From Sitta carolinensis (lineage: Eukaryota; Chordata; Aves; Passeriformes; Sittidae), in contig JAVUNC010000006.1 of assembly GCA_032173965.1 (NCBI GenBank), forward strand, positions 18,202,028 through 18,266,027: a DNA stretch of 64,000 nucleotides, read 5' to 3'. Of this stretch, positions 39,775-50,546 are shown one piece after another. Made by a program: the position numbers and the translations under genes. The stretch's first letter is position 1. The number at the start of each line of letters is the position of its first letter. Below the pieces are notes generated by a model that saw nothing but the letters and a program-made list of their open reading frames with translations, ran no database searches and was not told where the DNA came from.

Positions 39775-40520
39775 GACGAGATAACACGGTGGATTAATTA
39801 GATAGTGAAGTGCTAATAGCGATTGAAAAGAGATGTGCTTGCTGTGTGCCCCAAGTTCGGATTTATTACTACTACTTTTTGTATGGCCTATTAATTTTTG
39901 ATGACTTTAGATAAATTGCATTCAGCCTGAAATAAATTAAAATAAGTGCATATAAATCATGTTCTATTCTTGGCTTCTGCAAAACAAATTTCCATTTCAT
40001 CTCTTGTTGTCCTTCCTTTATTACATGTATCCTGCCGGCGCGTGTCACCCGTTATTGTGATGGAAATGTTTTATCTCCTTGAGATTCCCTGGGTTTGCCT
40101 TTGAAGTGTCAGGGCTGCTGTAGACATGGCACATCTTAGATCATCTCAGTAGCTAATTTGGCCACATCTGTTTGATTTACCAGTTAACAAGCCAGACCTA
40201 AATACTAAATAGGTGTTCTTCCATGAGAGCAATCTGCAGTTTGTACCCAGTACTCCTTGACATTAAATTAAACTTTAGAACTCAAAATCCAGCTTGTTTT
40301 ATGACTCACACCCTCAAGTGATGTTCAGGCAAGTGTAAAGACAACCCTAATAAATGCCTGGTTTTAAATTGTTTAATTTACTATATGTTTATGTGAGAGT
40401 ACAATGACTAAGAGAAGATTTGGCCTCAGTTAATGCTGCGACGACTGCAAGATATTATTATGCAGATAATGAATGTCCATCTGGAGTAAATCATTGTTAG
40501 TTTACTTTCCATTTAATTTG
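39775..40520. promoter_or_regulatory. AT-rich block, candidate conserved enhancer cluster
   Basis: About 740 bp switch abruptly from GC-rich surroundings to AT-rich, repeat-free sequence packed with TTAATTA, TAAT and ATTA homeodomain cores, ATAAAT, GTTAAC-like and ATGCAGATAATGAAT words. It sits in the inferred 5' intron of a brain-expressed developmental gene. It has no coding potential and no CR1 or LTR signature. Regulatory function is inferred and would need conservation data. Confidence 0.4.
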
Positions 40521-40872
40521 GTGGGCTGTGCAGAAGCAAGGCCATGGAAGAAATAAGTTATTTTTACAGTGCTTGATAAAACCTGTGAACTGTTCAGGCT
40601 TGGAAATCTGCTTATGGTTAATCCCCTGTTTTGCTCTGGTTTGTTGTGCTAACAGTGTCACCCTTCAGAGTGCTGTTTCCTCTGCTTATGATTTCCTCCA
40701 GGTAAACTGTGTGTGTTTGGTGGGCATGTTGTGTCTGGCCACAATGCCCTGGCCAGTATCTGGGTCCCCCTTAACCCTCATCCCTCTCCCAGTTCCCACT
40801 GGGGAATGAGGGTGTCGGTGCATTAAAAATGGTGGCATTTGCTGGCAAAGGAAACCATAAGAATAATTTTAT

Positions 40873-41045
40873 TCATAGACTCATAGAATCCCAGAATGGT
40901 TCGGTTGGAAGGGGCCCTTAAAATTTATCTTCTTTCATGCCCCTGGCATGGGCAAGGGCACTTTCTACTGGACCAGGTTGCTCCAAGTCCTGCCTAGTCT
41001 CGCCTTGAATGTTTCTGGTGATGAGGCATCAATTACCTCATTTTT
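40873..41045 (-). mobile_element. CR1 LINE 3'-end fragment (antisense)
   Basis: TCATAGAATCCCAGAATGGT, GGTTGGAAGGGGCCCTTA, CTGGCATGGGCAAGGGCACT and CCAGGTTGCTCCAAGTCC are the antisense CR1 3' end. The 5' end of the copy decays near TCAATTACCTCA. Confidence 0.9.
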
Positions 41046-42255
41046 CCATTGTTATGTATTTATCACAGCAATAAGTTAGAAATGGCCAATGCTGGGTATC
41101 CTATACTGCTGTAGGCAGGAGAGCTCTAGGAAGTTTGGGGTGTGTGGGAGGTTTTATATCCACCTGTGTGTCCTGGGGCCTGTCTGCTTACCATTTCTGG
41201 AGTCACTCTCCTGTGCCTTCCTTGCTCCCCTCAGCCCCTTTGGCAACCACACACAGTTGTGTGGTGTGGTCAACACCTGGAGGGAAGGGATGGCATCCCA
41301 AGGGACTGGAACAGGCTGGAGAGGTGGGACTGGGTGAAGCTCAGCACCACACAGCCTCAGGTGGTGGGGCCTCGAGCCCCAGTCACTGCTATGTGAGGGT
41401 ATAAGGTCACAACCAGGATGTGACATGGGAATGGTTTGGCTGTGCTGGAACCTGGAGCACCTGCTGCCCTTCCCACCCCTGGTGGTGCCTGACATGGCAG
41501 CTGGCACTCAGCGGATGCCAGTGGGCATTTGACAATACGATGAAAATCCCAGATATCCTCACTGTATGACTTGCCAGCATGTGGAGCACTGCTGTAGGGG
41601 TGCTCAGCAGGAGGAGCTACAGGGAGAGTGTGCAGGTGAGAGTGAGCCTGTGCCATAGCAGGAGTGTTGAGTGGCTGACATGACCAGCACAGCTGGCACA
41701 GCTGGTACTGCTGGTGTCCTGCAGCACTTAGCCAGCAGTTGGTCGAGCACCCTGAGCTTGGGTGCACCCTCTGCTCATGTGAGGATGTGGCTGGTGCTCT
41801 GCTACCCCCATGCCCTGGGTGCCTCTGCCTGGGCAGGCTGCATGCCAGGGACTGTGCCAGGGTGCTGGTGACCCTGAGGAGCTTCTTCCCCCACACCAGT
41901 GCTTGCCACGTGTCCCTCTGAGTGAGATCTATGGCTGGAGGCTGTGGGGCGGGTCGTGCAGGGCAACCATGGCTACCTCTCCTTCCTGTACCACCTGGGA
42001 ACATACGGCCGTGGAACAGAGGGATAAAGGAGTGGCAGAGAAAATCCCTTCACATCCCTTCCCTTGTATTGTGTTTTGATGGTGCAAAAACAGTTTTTAA
42101 AATGCCACAATACCCCAGCTGCCTTGTTTAAACAATTATTCACTTAGGCCTGCTCCTGTTTGGAAGCTGCATGGCTGATGCTGATGTTGGTGTCAGTGTT
42201 TGGCATATCTGTGTAATAGTCGATACAGGAACTCCTCAGGAGCTCAAAAGCTTTG

Positions 42256-42302
42256 TATAGAATCACAGAATAGTTTGAGTTGGAGGGACCTCAAATGTCT
42301 TG
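42256..42302 (-). mobile_element. Short CR1 LINE remnant (antisense)
   Basis: Only the terminal part remains: TAGAATCACAGAATAGTTTG followed by AGTTGGAGGGACCTCAAATG. This equals the last 45 or so bases of a CR1 3' end in reverse. Confidence 0.8.
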
Positions 42303-43084
42303 GTGTTCTGACCTTAAAACATAATGTGTGTATACCACTATACCTGAGGTGCTTTTCAGTAACATGCACCTGTGCGGAGCTCTGGCCCTGACTCCTGCAC
42401 TGCACAGGGCTGTGGGGCGCAGGGCTCATGGATTCAGGGGGATGAGGTTGGAAGCTGTCTTGGATGGCACTGGCAGCCCTGGGGTTTGGGAGGGGGCTGC
42501 AGCCGGGCTGGGAGCTCCTGAGTGCAGACAGTGGGGCTGTGCTGCTTACCCTGTGTTGCATACCGCTGCAGGGATGATTCCTAGGGGCTGGAGGGAAGGA
42601 AAAGGATGGAATTGCTAATGCACATTTTAGAGAAGGAGACAGGGAAGTGGAACAGCCTGTCCATCTCTCTGTACCTGCTGTGTCCACTGAGCCTGGCTGG
42701 CCAGCATATGGACCAGCAGCCCTGGGTGCTGGTGGTCATCAGGGCATAAGGACAATCATGAATGGTGATGGATGGTGCCGGTTTAGGTATGTGCTGCTTG
42801 TACAGGGCTTAGAGGTGCTTTGGGAGGCTGGTACTCACTGCTAGCGGACTGAGAGATGCATTGCTGAGACCTGCTGCTGCAAGGAGCGGAGGGTACAATG
42901 GAAGGAGCCCAGATAGGCTCTTGGCTGTGCCTGCAAAGCCCCAGGTAGTTATGCAGCTCGAACAGCTTGCTGGCTTTGACAGTGGGTGAGATAGGAGTGC
43001 AGAGGTGTCCCTCAGAAACGGAGATGGTCTCTCCAGGTGTGTGTTTATCACAGGATGTTTCTGTTTTGTGCTGGGTTCAGTGCC

Positions 43085-43755
43085 CCTCTCCCCATGCACG
43101 GTGGAGCAGCGGGAGGTGCCTCAGCCCGGGCCTTGCATCCGCGGGCACGTCCCTCATGGCACAGCTATTAATTATTTAATTAACACCTCTCCTTGGTGCA
43201 GTCGTGCTCTGCACTGCCGCCTTGACTCATCCCGCGGATCACTCTGGGCTCTCGTCCGTGGTACCCCAGCCCTGGGGCGCTGCATCCCCTGCAGCCCGGG
43301 CCCCCATTGTGCTCTGCCCGCCCGGCCTGTGCGCGGGGCAGGAGCCGGGCAGCCGTTGTGCCGGCTCTCACGGGTGGCCGTGGCCGGGGCCGTGCCCGCA
43401 GCAGAGTGCAGGGCGGGCGCTGGCAGTGGCAGGAGGCACATTGCAGTGTGCTGGAAGCGCGCTGCGCCTGCTCTGCCACTGCCCGTGCGTGCGGGCAGCA
43501 GTGCTGGGAGCGCCGGTCCCTGCGCGCTCGGAGCGGCTCGCTGCGACACGCGTGGGACGGAGACAGCGTGGGGCATGGCAGGGAGCAGAATGAGAAGGGA
43601 GAGAGATGAAATCCCTGGAAGTGCCGGGTCTGTGCTGCCCTGGCTGTGCTGACCCCAGGGTCTCTGTCCCGGGGGAGCTGCCAGGAGCCAGCAGCCAGTG
43701 CTGCCGGGGCCAGGGTGCGGGCGCTGGGCGTTCCCCCGAGCGCAGCCACCCTGAC
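43085..43755. promoter_or_regulatory. Second CpG island, possible alternative promoter
   Basis: CpG density rises sharply around CCCGCGGATC, CCGCCCGGCC, GTGGCCGGGGCCGTG, GAAGCGCGCTGCGCC and GACACGCGTGGGACGG. The island lies about 4.4 kb before the LRFN5 coding exon and is separate from the main island. It could be an alternative LRFN5 promoter, an antisense promoter or simply a GC-rich patch. No coding exon is recognised in it. Confidence 0.45.
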
Positions 43756-45764
43756 CCTGCCCATGCCTCCGGGGAAGGCGCCAGCGTTCTTGTGAAAATG
43801 CAGGACACAGGATGCTGTGTCAGCAGAAGTGAAGGGACAGTGCCTAGAATGTTCCCATGTCCCTGCTTCTGCTGGAAACACTCCAGCTGTGACATGCGCG
43901 CTGCTGCAGGAGCCCCATGGGTTTTTACCTTTCCGAGCACTTGGCATTGTTGAGTGTTGTCTGCTCCAGACAATGTGAAGCAATTCTAAAATAAAGTGCT
44001 TTAAAAAAAGGATATTCTATTTTTCGCCTTGATTTCTGGACTTTATGGGCATGTTTTTAAGCTGTGTATTATAAGGGCAAGTGCTGAAGCTATTTGCTGT
44101 GTAGGAGACAGGAGAAACCCAGCGAAAATGCAGAAATTGAGCTTTTGAGGAATGAACATACATTATATCAGGAGAGGCACCATCCCTGTATGAGTTGGCA
44201 ACACTGCCTCTGACCTTCACTTTGGGCCTGGGCCTCCCCTTGCTCCTGCTTCTAAGATTATCAGAGGTCTGAGGGGTTCATGGCTGCTTGAAGCCCTTTA
44301 ACTAGGACCAGGACAGGATTTCCCAGTCTCATGGCTCCCCATGGGATTTCACCTGTCCAGTCCTATAGCAAGTGTCAAACATGGTGGTGGCCTTGTGGTC
44401 TTGGCTGGTGCTCCTGGATGGTAATCCTGGCCAGCACAGCGTTGTGTGGCTAGCACAACCCCCAAAGCAAACCTCTGGATGAGTTTCTTTGATGATTTTT
44501 TTTTTTCCTCCAGTACTTTGTTTCCAATTCAGCAAACCCCTCCCACCTGTTTATAGACCACTGACCTTTGTGAAACTGATGCTCCTTGTTCTCCACTGCA
44601 CTCGTCCCAGAAGCTGGAATGCCACAGATCCCAGAATCTCCTTTTACATACTGCATTCTGGCATGACTGGAGACATCCAGGAAGAGGTGGGCAAGGGGTG
44701 ATGGCGCTGGAGGGGTCCCTGTCTCCATGAGCCCCAGCCCTGCCCAACCACTGTCAGACCTGCTCCATACCTGAGAAAAGGGGGTAGGGAAAGACTTCTC
44801 TGCTCAGATACAGGAGCAGCAGTCTGGGGACCCCAGTCAGTCCCTCCAGCTGATGGGGGAACAGTGCAAGGGTTCCCAGCCCCTGGCTGTGTGCTGGGGC
44901 TCAGAGGTTCCTGGCTCTTTGGAGACACAGTTCCCACTCTGTGTGACATTTTTATGATCCAATCTATGTGGTCATTTTTATGGTCACTCTGTGTGACCAT
45001 AAGCCATGCAGCCCACAGCAACTCAAACTTAGGCTTTATAGACAGATGAATAACTCAAAATGATCAAATGTAGCAACAGAATGGATGTAAAGAGTAGTGT
45101 ATGTGAGAAGCTTTTTTTGTGAATCACAAATGTCACATGAAGAGCTTGACTACTCTTGTCCTATTGCAGGCACCAAGCAGTAAATGAGCAGTGCTCACCT
45201 TCCCAGGAAGCTGGCATTTGTTTTATGTATGAATTCAGCTTCCTTTCTGGTTTTTTATCTTTTAAGCAAGTAATGAGAATCACACATTGTTTTTGTTAGT
45301 CAAAAAGATGTTTTCTGCAATGAGCTCTAAGCCATGTGAGTGCTGCTATCTCTGCACATTATCTGTATGGGGGATGAGGTATGCTGGGAGAGGAGGGGAT
45401 ACACATCCAGGTTGACTTTCAGCAGATGTGTTTTTTGATGGCTGTCCTCCTAAGCCACCAGGTCCTGCAGTTGGTATTGTTGTCTAGAATGTCTCAGTGG
45501 TGTGGCACATCCACAAGACTGCTGCACTGAGCACTCTGGGAGGAAATGCTATGTGTTTTTTCAGCAAGGATGTAAAATACTTGTGCTACCCCTGCAGCAA
45601 GGGATGATGCCCAGGCTGGGGAGGATGGGCTATCCCCATCCCTGCACAGCCTGGGGCACCAACTTCCTCATGTAGATCCAGGTGTGGCTTTGCTGTTTCC
45701 CTCAGTTGAGGCACCCAGATGCCAAATCCTCACTGGTCTTCATTGCACTCAGGGCTGGTGGGTG

Positions 45765-46160
45765 CTCAGCACTCTGATCCACCAGGACCTCTCCATAGGC
45801 ACCCCGTACTCCCAAGGGCTCAGTCCCTCCTTCTAATTCAGTGTCATTGGCAAGTGTATGTGGGGTGCACTCACCTCCCTGCCCAGGTCACTATGAGAGA
45901 CACAGGAGAGGACTGTCCCTAAACCCAAGTCATGGGCGACAGTGCTGGCAAGTGGCCACTGGCTGGTCTTGCCCCATTTACTGCAGCCCTTTGAGCCCGA
46001 TATTCGCTGATGCCATTTGGTCCAGCTCTGGCCATATGCTGGGCGTTTGAGCCAGACTATATTGGCAGAGACAATATCCAACACTCCCTTAACATCCAAA
46101 AAACCCACCTCTGCTGGTAGGTAACTTTGTGGTAACCTTGTCATCCCAGCTGTTATTTTA
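45765..46160 (-). mobile_element. Decayed CR1 LINE internal fragment with reverse-transcriptase relic
   Basis: On the minus strand the translation keeps scattered resemblance to the CR1 reverse transcriptase: VLDIVSANI for the AFDTV-type segment and LGLGTVLSCVSHSDLGREV for the QGSVLGP...NDLD segment. The catalytic FADD region is lost (it reads LPMT). The + strand shows the matching antisense words GTGTCATTGGCAAGTGTATG, GGGTGCACTC and CCCAGGTCACTATGAGAGAC. It is an old non-functional copy lacking both ends. Confidence 0.6.
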
Positions 46161-47504
46161 AGTTGATTCATCTTGTAATGGTATTTCCAGACTTGTGAAC
46201 TTGCTGATTTGGGTTCAAGCTTTTGTTAGTCTTGGGTAGCTCTAGAAATGGACTTGGCTGAATCCAGGCACCTGACTTTAATCATAGCCATGTAGCTAAA
46301 CTGGCAGGATTAAGTTAGCAAATTTAAATGTGTGGGGTGATTCCCAGCCAAGGCTGTCCAGGGAGCCCAGTGGCTGCAGATACCCTGAGCTGCTGAGCCC
46401 ATTCCAATCTAGTACTTACCAGAAGTACAATTAAAGGAGCAAAGTCCTGCCTGGAAAGGACAGGTGACAGTCCTTGGCCATGAAATGCAGCCACTGGGTT
46501 GGTAGGTGGCCGGTGGGTGACACGAGTGTGGTTTAGGGGCTGCAGCAGGTATTGCCATTCTCCTGCAGGTCCTTGTCACCTGCAGGGCCGCCCTGATTTG
46601 CAGTGCTGTCATGAAAGTGAGTCTGCAGAACATAGCTGAATACTGCCATGGCACTTTGCTTTCTGCCACAAGTCATGGCAGCAAGAATGGTGATGGTTCT
46701 ACTGGTTATGGGAGCAGCACTGCCCACAGGAACAGACTCTGCTTTGGACTGCTGTAGCAGTCTTTTATTTTTCTGGTGGGAACTCAAAAGTTGGAGTATT
46801 CCTGAATACTTGCAGTCCCCAGAAGTATCAGGAAAAAGTACATTAATTGTGCTGAAAAGCAGAGTTTAGGGCTTGTATTTTCACTAATCTTTTTTGTCGC
46901 CTCTCTCTGCTTGCATGGCACCACGAATTTAGGTTATAGATGGATCGGACAACAGGAGCAATAGTTGTTGTTCTAACATTAAATATCTTTAAATATCAGT
47001 GATGATTCAAGACTTCTGGTTAACTGTGAAACTGTATTTTAGCTGAGCTTCATTAATGCATCTCTGGGATGGTAATGGGTCTGAGTAATATGATCCAAAG
47101 ATGTATAACTGTACCAGTCCCAAAGGGAGCAGAGTGCTTCAGTCGCAGCATGGAGCCCCTCTGAGCACCACTGCTCACAGTGGCCCAAGTTTCCTCTCAG
47201 ACACGTAGGTGCTTCTCCACAGGGACCATGCTCCCACCTGTTCCACAGAGGAACATCCCCCGGCCCTCCCACTGCCTGTGCCGTGAAGCCTTTGGCATAG
47301 TCACTGATGGATGATCTCACTGAGCTGGTGTGGGCACTGCTTCTGGTGGCCCTGTTCCCACTTGCCATGAAGAGCCAGGCCTGGCAGTGTAGGAGATAAA
47401 GCTGATTGAACCGCTGGGCTTTCAGGGGAGCTGGAAAGCTGTGATCAGCTAAAATTAGCACAAGATCCATTTTTATTTAGATCTCTGTTGTGGGGGTGCT
47501 CTTT

Positions 47505-47565
47505 GGGGGGGGGGGGTTGGGGGTTTTTTTTGTTTTGTTTTTTGCTTTTTTGCTTTGTTTTATTT
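47505..47565. repeat. G-run and T-rich low-complexity tract
   Basis: Twelve consecutive G (47505-47516), TTGGGGG, then T-rich sequence with TTTTGTTTTG and TTTTTTGC words. It is a low-complexity tract about 600 bp upstream of the first coding exon. It is likely to cause sequencing and assembly length errors. Confidence 0.85.
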
Positions 47566-48138
47566 GCATTTTTGGAGTTTGAATGACATAAAATTAGCTC
47601 CTTCTGAGTTTATTCTGAAAATAGCATTAAGAGCTTAAATGTTCAGTGGAGATGGCTGTAAACCCATTGAGCTGCTACAATTTCAAGGCCGCTGAGAATT
47701 TCAGCTTAGCAAGTGAAGCACACATGAACCACTCCTCATTTTCTGTACCAAGACATTTGTCACTATGACCAACAGCTTGAGAGGTCAGGGGCTCTGCTGA
47801 GATGTGGAGGTGTGCTGGGCAGCAGGATGGGCTCTAGCAGGAGGGGCCTGAGGGGCAGCGAGTGGCTTCCCAATATCTTTTTCATTTGTATGTGAGTGTT
47901 GGGGTGTGTATACGTGCATCTGCAAACGTCCCTGATTCTCAGCTGTACTCCTGGCAGGCAGTACAGGCACTCTTGTGTCAGCATGGGGGAATGAAGAAGA
48001 GCCAGGTAATATGGTGAGGGTGACTCACTGCCACCTGAACTTCAGTTCCATGGTTTAACCACAGACTGTCTGTCTTGGCTTTTTTATGATGTCCGTCTTA
48101 TCTCACAGAGACTAACCACTGTTTACTCTCCCCTGCAG

Positions 48139-49546
48139 GCTCTTGAACCTGTTCTACAATGGAAAAACTGCTTTTGTTTCTGCTGTTCATTGGCGTAGCG
48201 GTGCGAGCTCAGATCTGCCCCAAGCGCTGCGTCTGTCAGATCTTGTCTCCGAACCTCGCCACCCTCTGTGCCAAGAAGGGACTCTTGTTTGTGCCTCCGA
48301 ACATTGACAGGAGGACCGTGGAGCTGCGGCTGGCAGACAACTTTGTTACAAACATTAAAAGGAAAGACTTTGCCAACATGACCAGCCTGGTGGACCTGAC
48401 GCTGTCCCGGAATACAATCAGTTTTATCACACCTCACGCATTTGCCGACCTGCGCAATTTGCGGGCTCTGCATTTGAACAGCAACCGATTGACTAAGATC
48501 ACTAATGACATGTTCAGTGGGCTCTCCAATCTCCACCACTTGATACTGAACAATAATCAGCTGACTTTAATTTCTTCCACAGCTTTTGATGATGTTTTAG
48601 CTCTCGAGGAATTGGATTTGTCTTACAACAATCTGGAAACGATCCCTTGGGATGCTGTGGAGAAAATGGTCAGTTTGCACACTCTCAGTCTTGACCATAA
48701 CATGATTGACCATATTCCTAAGGGGACCTTCTCCCACCTCCACAAGATGACCAGGCTGGACGTCACATCCAACAAACTGCAGAAGCTACCACCTGATCCG
48801 CTCTTCCAGCGCGCTCAGGTGCTGGCAACCTCAGGAATTATCAGCCCCTCAACATTTGCGCTGAGCTTTGGTGGGAACCCCTTGCATTGCAACTGTGAGC
48901 TTTTGTGGCTGAGGCGCCTTTCCAGGGAGGATGACCTGGAGACCTGTGCCTCTCCTACACTCCTGTCTGGCCGGTACTTCTGGTCGATCCCTGAGGAGGA
49001 GTTCCTCTGCGAGCCCCCGCTCATCACCCGGCACACCCATGAGCTGCGGGTGTTGGAGGGGCAGCGGGCAGCCCTGCGCTGCAAGGCCCGGGGTGACCCC
49101 GAGCCAGCAATCCATTGGATTTCACCTGAGGGCAAACTGATTTCCAATGCAACCAGGTCCACAGTGTACGACAACGGGACGCTCGACATTCTTATCACGA
49201 CAGTGAAGGACACGGGCTCCTTCACCTGCATTGCTTCCAACCCAGCAGGGGAGGCCACGCAAACGGTGGACTTGCACATCATCAAACTCCCCCACTTGCT
49301 GAACAGCACAAACCACATACACGAGCCTGACCCAGGCTCCTCGGATATTTCCACATCCACCAAGTCGGGCTCCAATGCGAGCAGTAGCAACGGGGATACT
49401 AAAGTCAGCCAGGATAAGAAGGTGGTTGTTGCAGAAGCGACGTCCTCCACGGCTCTGCTGAAATTCAATTTTCAGAGGAATATACCTGGGATACGTATGT
49501 TTCAAATCCAGTACAATGGTACTTACGATGACTCCCTTGTTTACAG
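48139..49546 (+). CDS. LRFN5: LRFN5 coding exon A: signal peptide, LRRs, Ig, start of FN3
   Basis: The exon follows a good acceptor (CTCCCCTGCAG|GC). Translation starts at ATG 48159 and runs 462 codons plus two bases to the donor AG|GTAAGG at 49546/49547 (phase 2). It encodes LRFN5/SALM5, a type I postsynaptic adhesion protein that binds presynaptic LAR-family receptor phosphatases. Seen in order: signal peptide 1-17; LRRNT with C20, C24, C26 and C37; leucine-rich repeats about 51-235 ([33 protein letters not shown]); LRRCT with C244, C246, C263 and C284; Ig-like domain about 287-375 with C309 and C357; start of FN3 from about 415. N-glycosylation sequons fall at N73, N330, N339, N382, N406 and N453. 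The sequence is nearly identical to remembered human LRFN5 and clearly less like LRFN1 or LRFN2, so the assignment is firm. Confidence 0.97.
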
Positions 49547-50546
49547 GTAAGGCAGCCCCAGCCTGCCTGTGTGGGACCATGCTGGGTGCTTGTGCTGGCA
49601 TGTGGCCCCTGGCCTGGGCAGCCCCTCTGCTGGAGTTCCTGGGCCATGCCGTGCCAGCTGAGTGGAATGTAGCCCTGGCAGGTCACAGTGGGAGCCTCAG
49701 GAAGGACTCGTGCCATTTCTACTCACAAATGGGAAAAAATTACTTAGAACAGTGTTATTTTTAGATGATCCGAATGGACCTCTGGTCCTGTGAACTGATC
49801 TGAGAAAGGTTGTGAAGGTAGATGGATTCAATGGATCCTAATGTGCTGGGCTTTATGGAAGCACAGGGAGGACAGTGTCTGTGACCATGTTCCTCCCAGC
49901 GCTTTCTGGTGGTACCTGTGCTGGGGAAGTGCAGGGGGGCTCTGTGCTGCCTGGTGTAGCTGTTGCACCCTTCAGCACTGGCTTTGCTTGGTCATTTCTT
50001 CTGTGAATTTCTTTATCCATTACCTGGACAAGGGGTGCTGGCTTTAAACTGAAAGAGGGTAGATGTAGATCAGATAACTGAAAAACATTCTTCCCTGTGA
50101 GGATAGTGAGCCTTGGCACAGTTTCCTCAGAGAAGTTGTGAGTGCCATATCCATGGAAGTGTCCAATGCCAGGCTGGACAGGGCTTGGAGCAACCTTGTC
50201 TAGTGAAAGGTTTTCCTGCCCATGGCATGAGGGTGGACTGGATGGTCTTTAAATGTTGCTTCCAACCCAAACCATTCTGTGATCCTGTGATTCTATGTTT
50301 TTGATGTGGTTGTTCTAATGGGGAGCTCTGCCATGCTGAGCCATGCCAGGGGGCTTGGCAGTGACTGCTGCTACATCAAAGGCCAGGCAGGAGCTGCTGG
50401 GGGTTGGAGATTGGCCCCACGGGGGCTGCAGCAGAAGCAGGACAGACAAGCTGTGGCAGTACCCAGCACAGCCCAGGCTGCCCCACAGGGTGGGAAGGTG
50501 CCGGTGTGTCCCCAGGTTCACTCACACTGGTTTCCTTCTCCCCCAG
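49547..50546 (+). other. LRFN5: LRFN5 intron between coding exons A and B
   Basis: A phase 2 intron of exactly 1000 bp runs from GTAAGG (49547) to a pyrimidine-rich acceptor TTCCTTCTCCCCCAG (AG at 50545-50546). It interrupts the FN3 domain after the VYR segment. It contains a sense CR1 fragment (50020-50298) and otherwise no recognised feature. Joining AG to the following A restores an arginine codon and continuous homology. Confidence 0.93.
50020..50298 (+). mobile_element. CR1 LINE 3'-end fragment inside LRFN5 intron
   Basis: Typical sense CR1 3' text: GGCTTTAAACTGAAAGAGGG, CATTCTTCCCTGTGAGGATA, CCAGGCTGGACAGGGCTTGG, AGCAACCTTGTCTAGTGAAA and CCAACCCAAACCATTCTGTG. It ends in the octamer series ATTCTGTG-ATCCTGTG-ATTCTATG. 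It is well preserved relative to most copies here and sits in the same orientation as the gene. Confidence 0.92.

Larger units (their letters stand above)
23261..48138 (+). other. Inferred 5' intron of LRFN5, no coding exon recognised
   Basis: The stretch between the CpG island and the first coding exon contains no recognised protein domain. It holds CR1 pieces, a solo LTR, tandem repeats, AT-rich candidate enhancers and a second CpG island, listed separately. Further non-coding 5' exons may exist but cannot be picked out by eye. Between the listed items (for example 25.3-27.2, 28.1-30.8, 31.4-33.7, 37.0-39.7 and 46.2-47.5 kb) I see only unique non-coding sequence. Confidence 0.5.

Noticed and set aside
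50404..50546. Upstream methionine and in-frame extension before LRFN5 exon B
   Set aside because: The extension reads through intron sequence including the acceptor. Homology to LRFN5 starts exactly at the splice junction.
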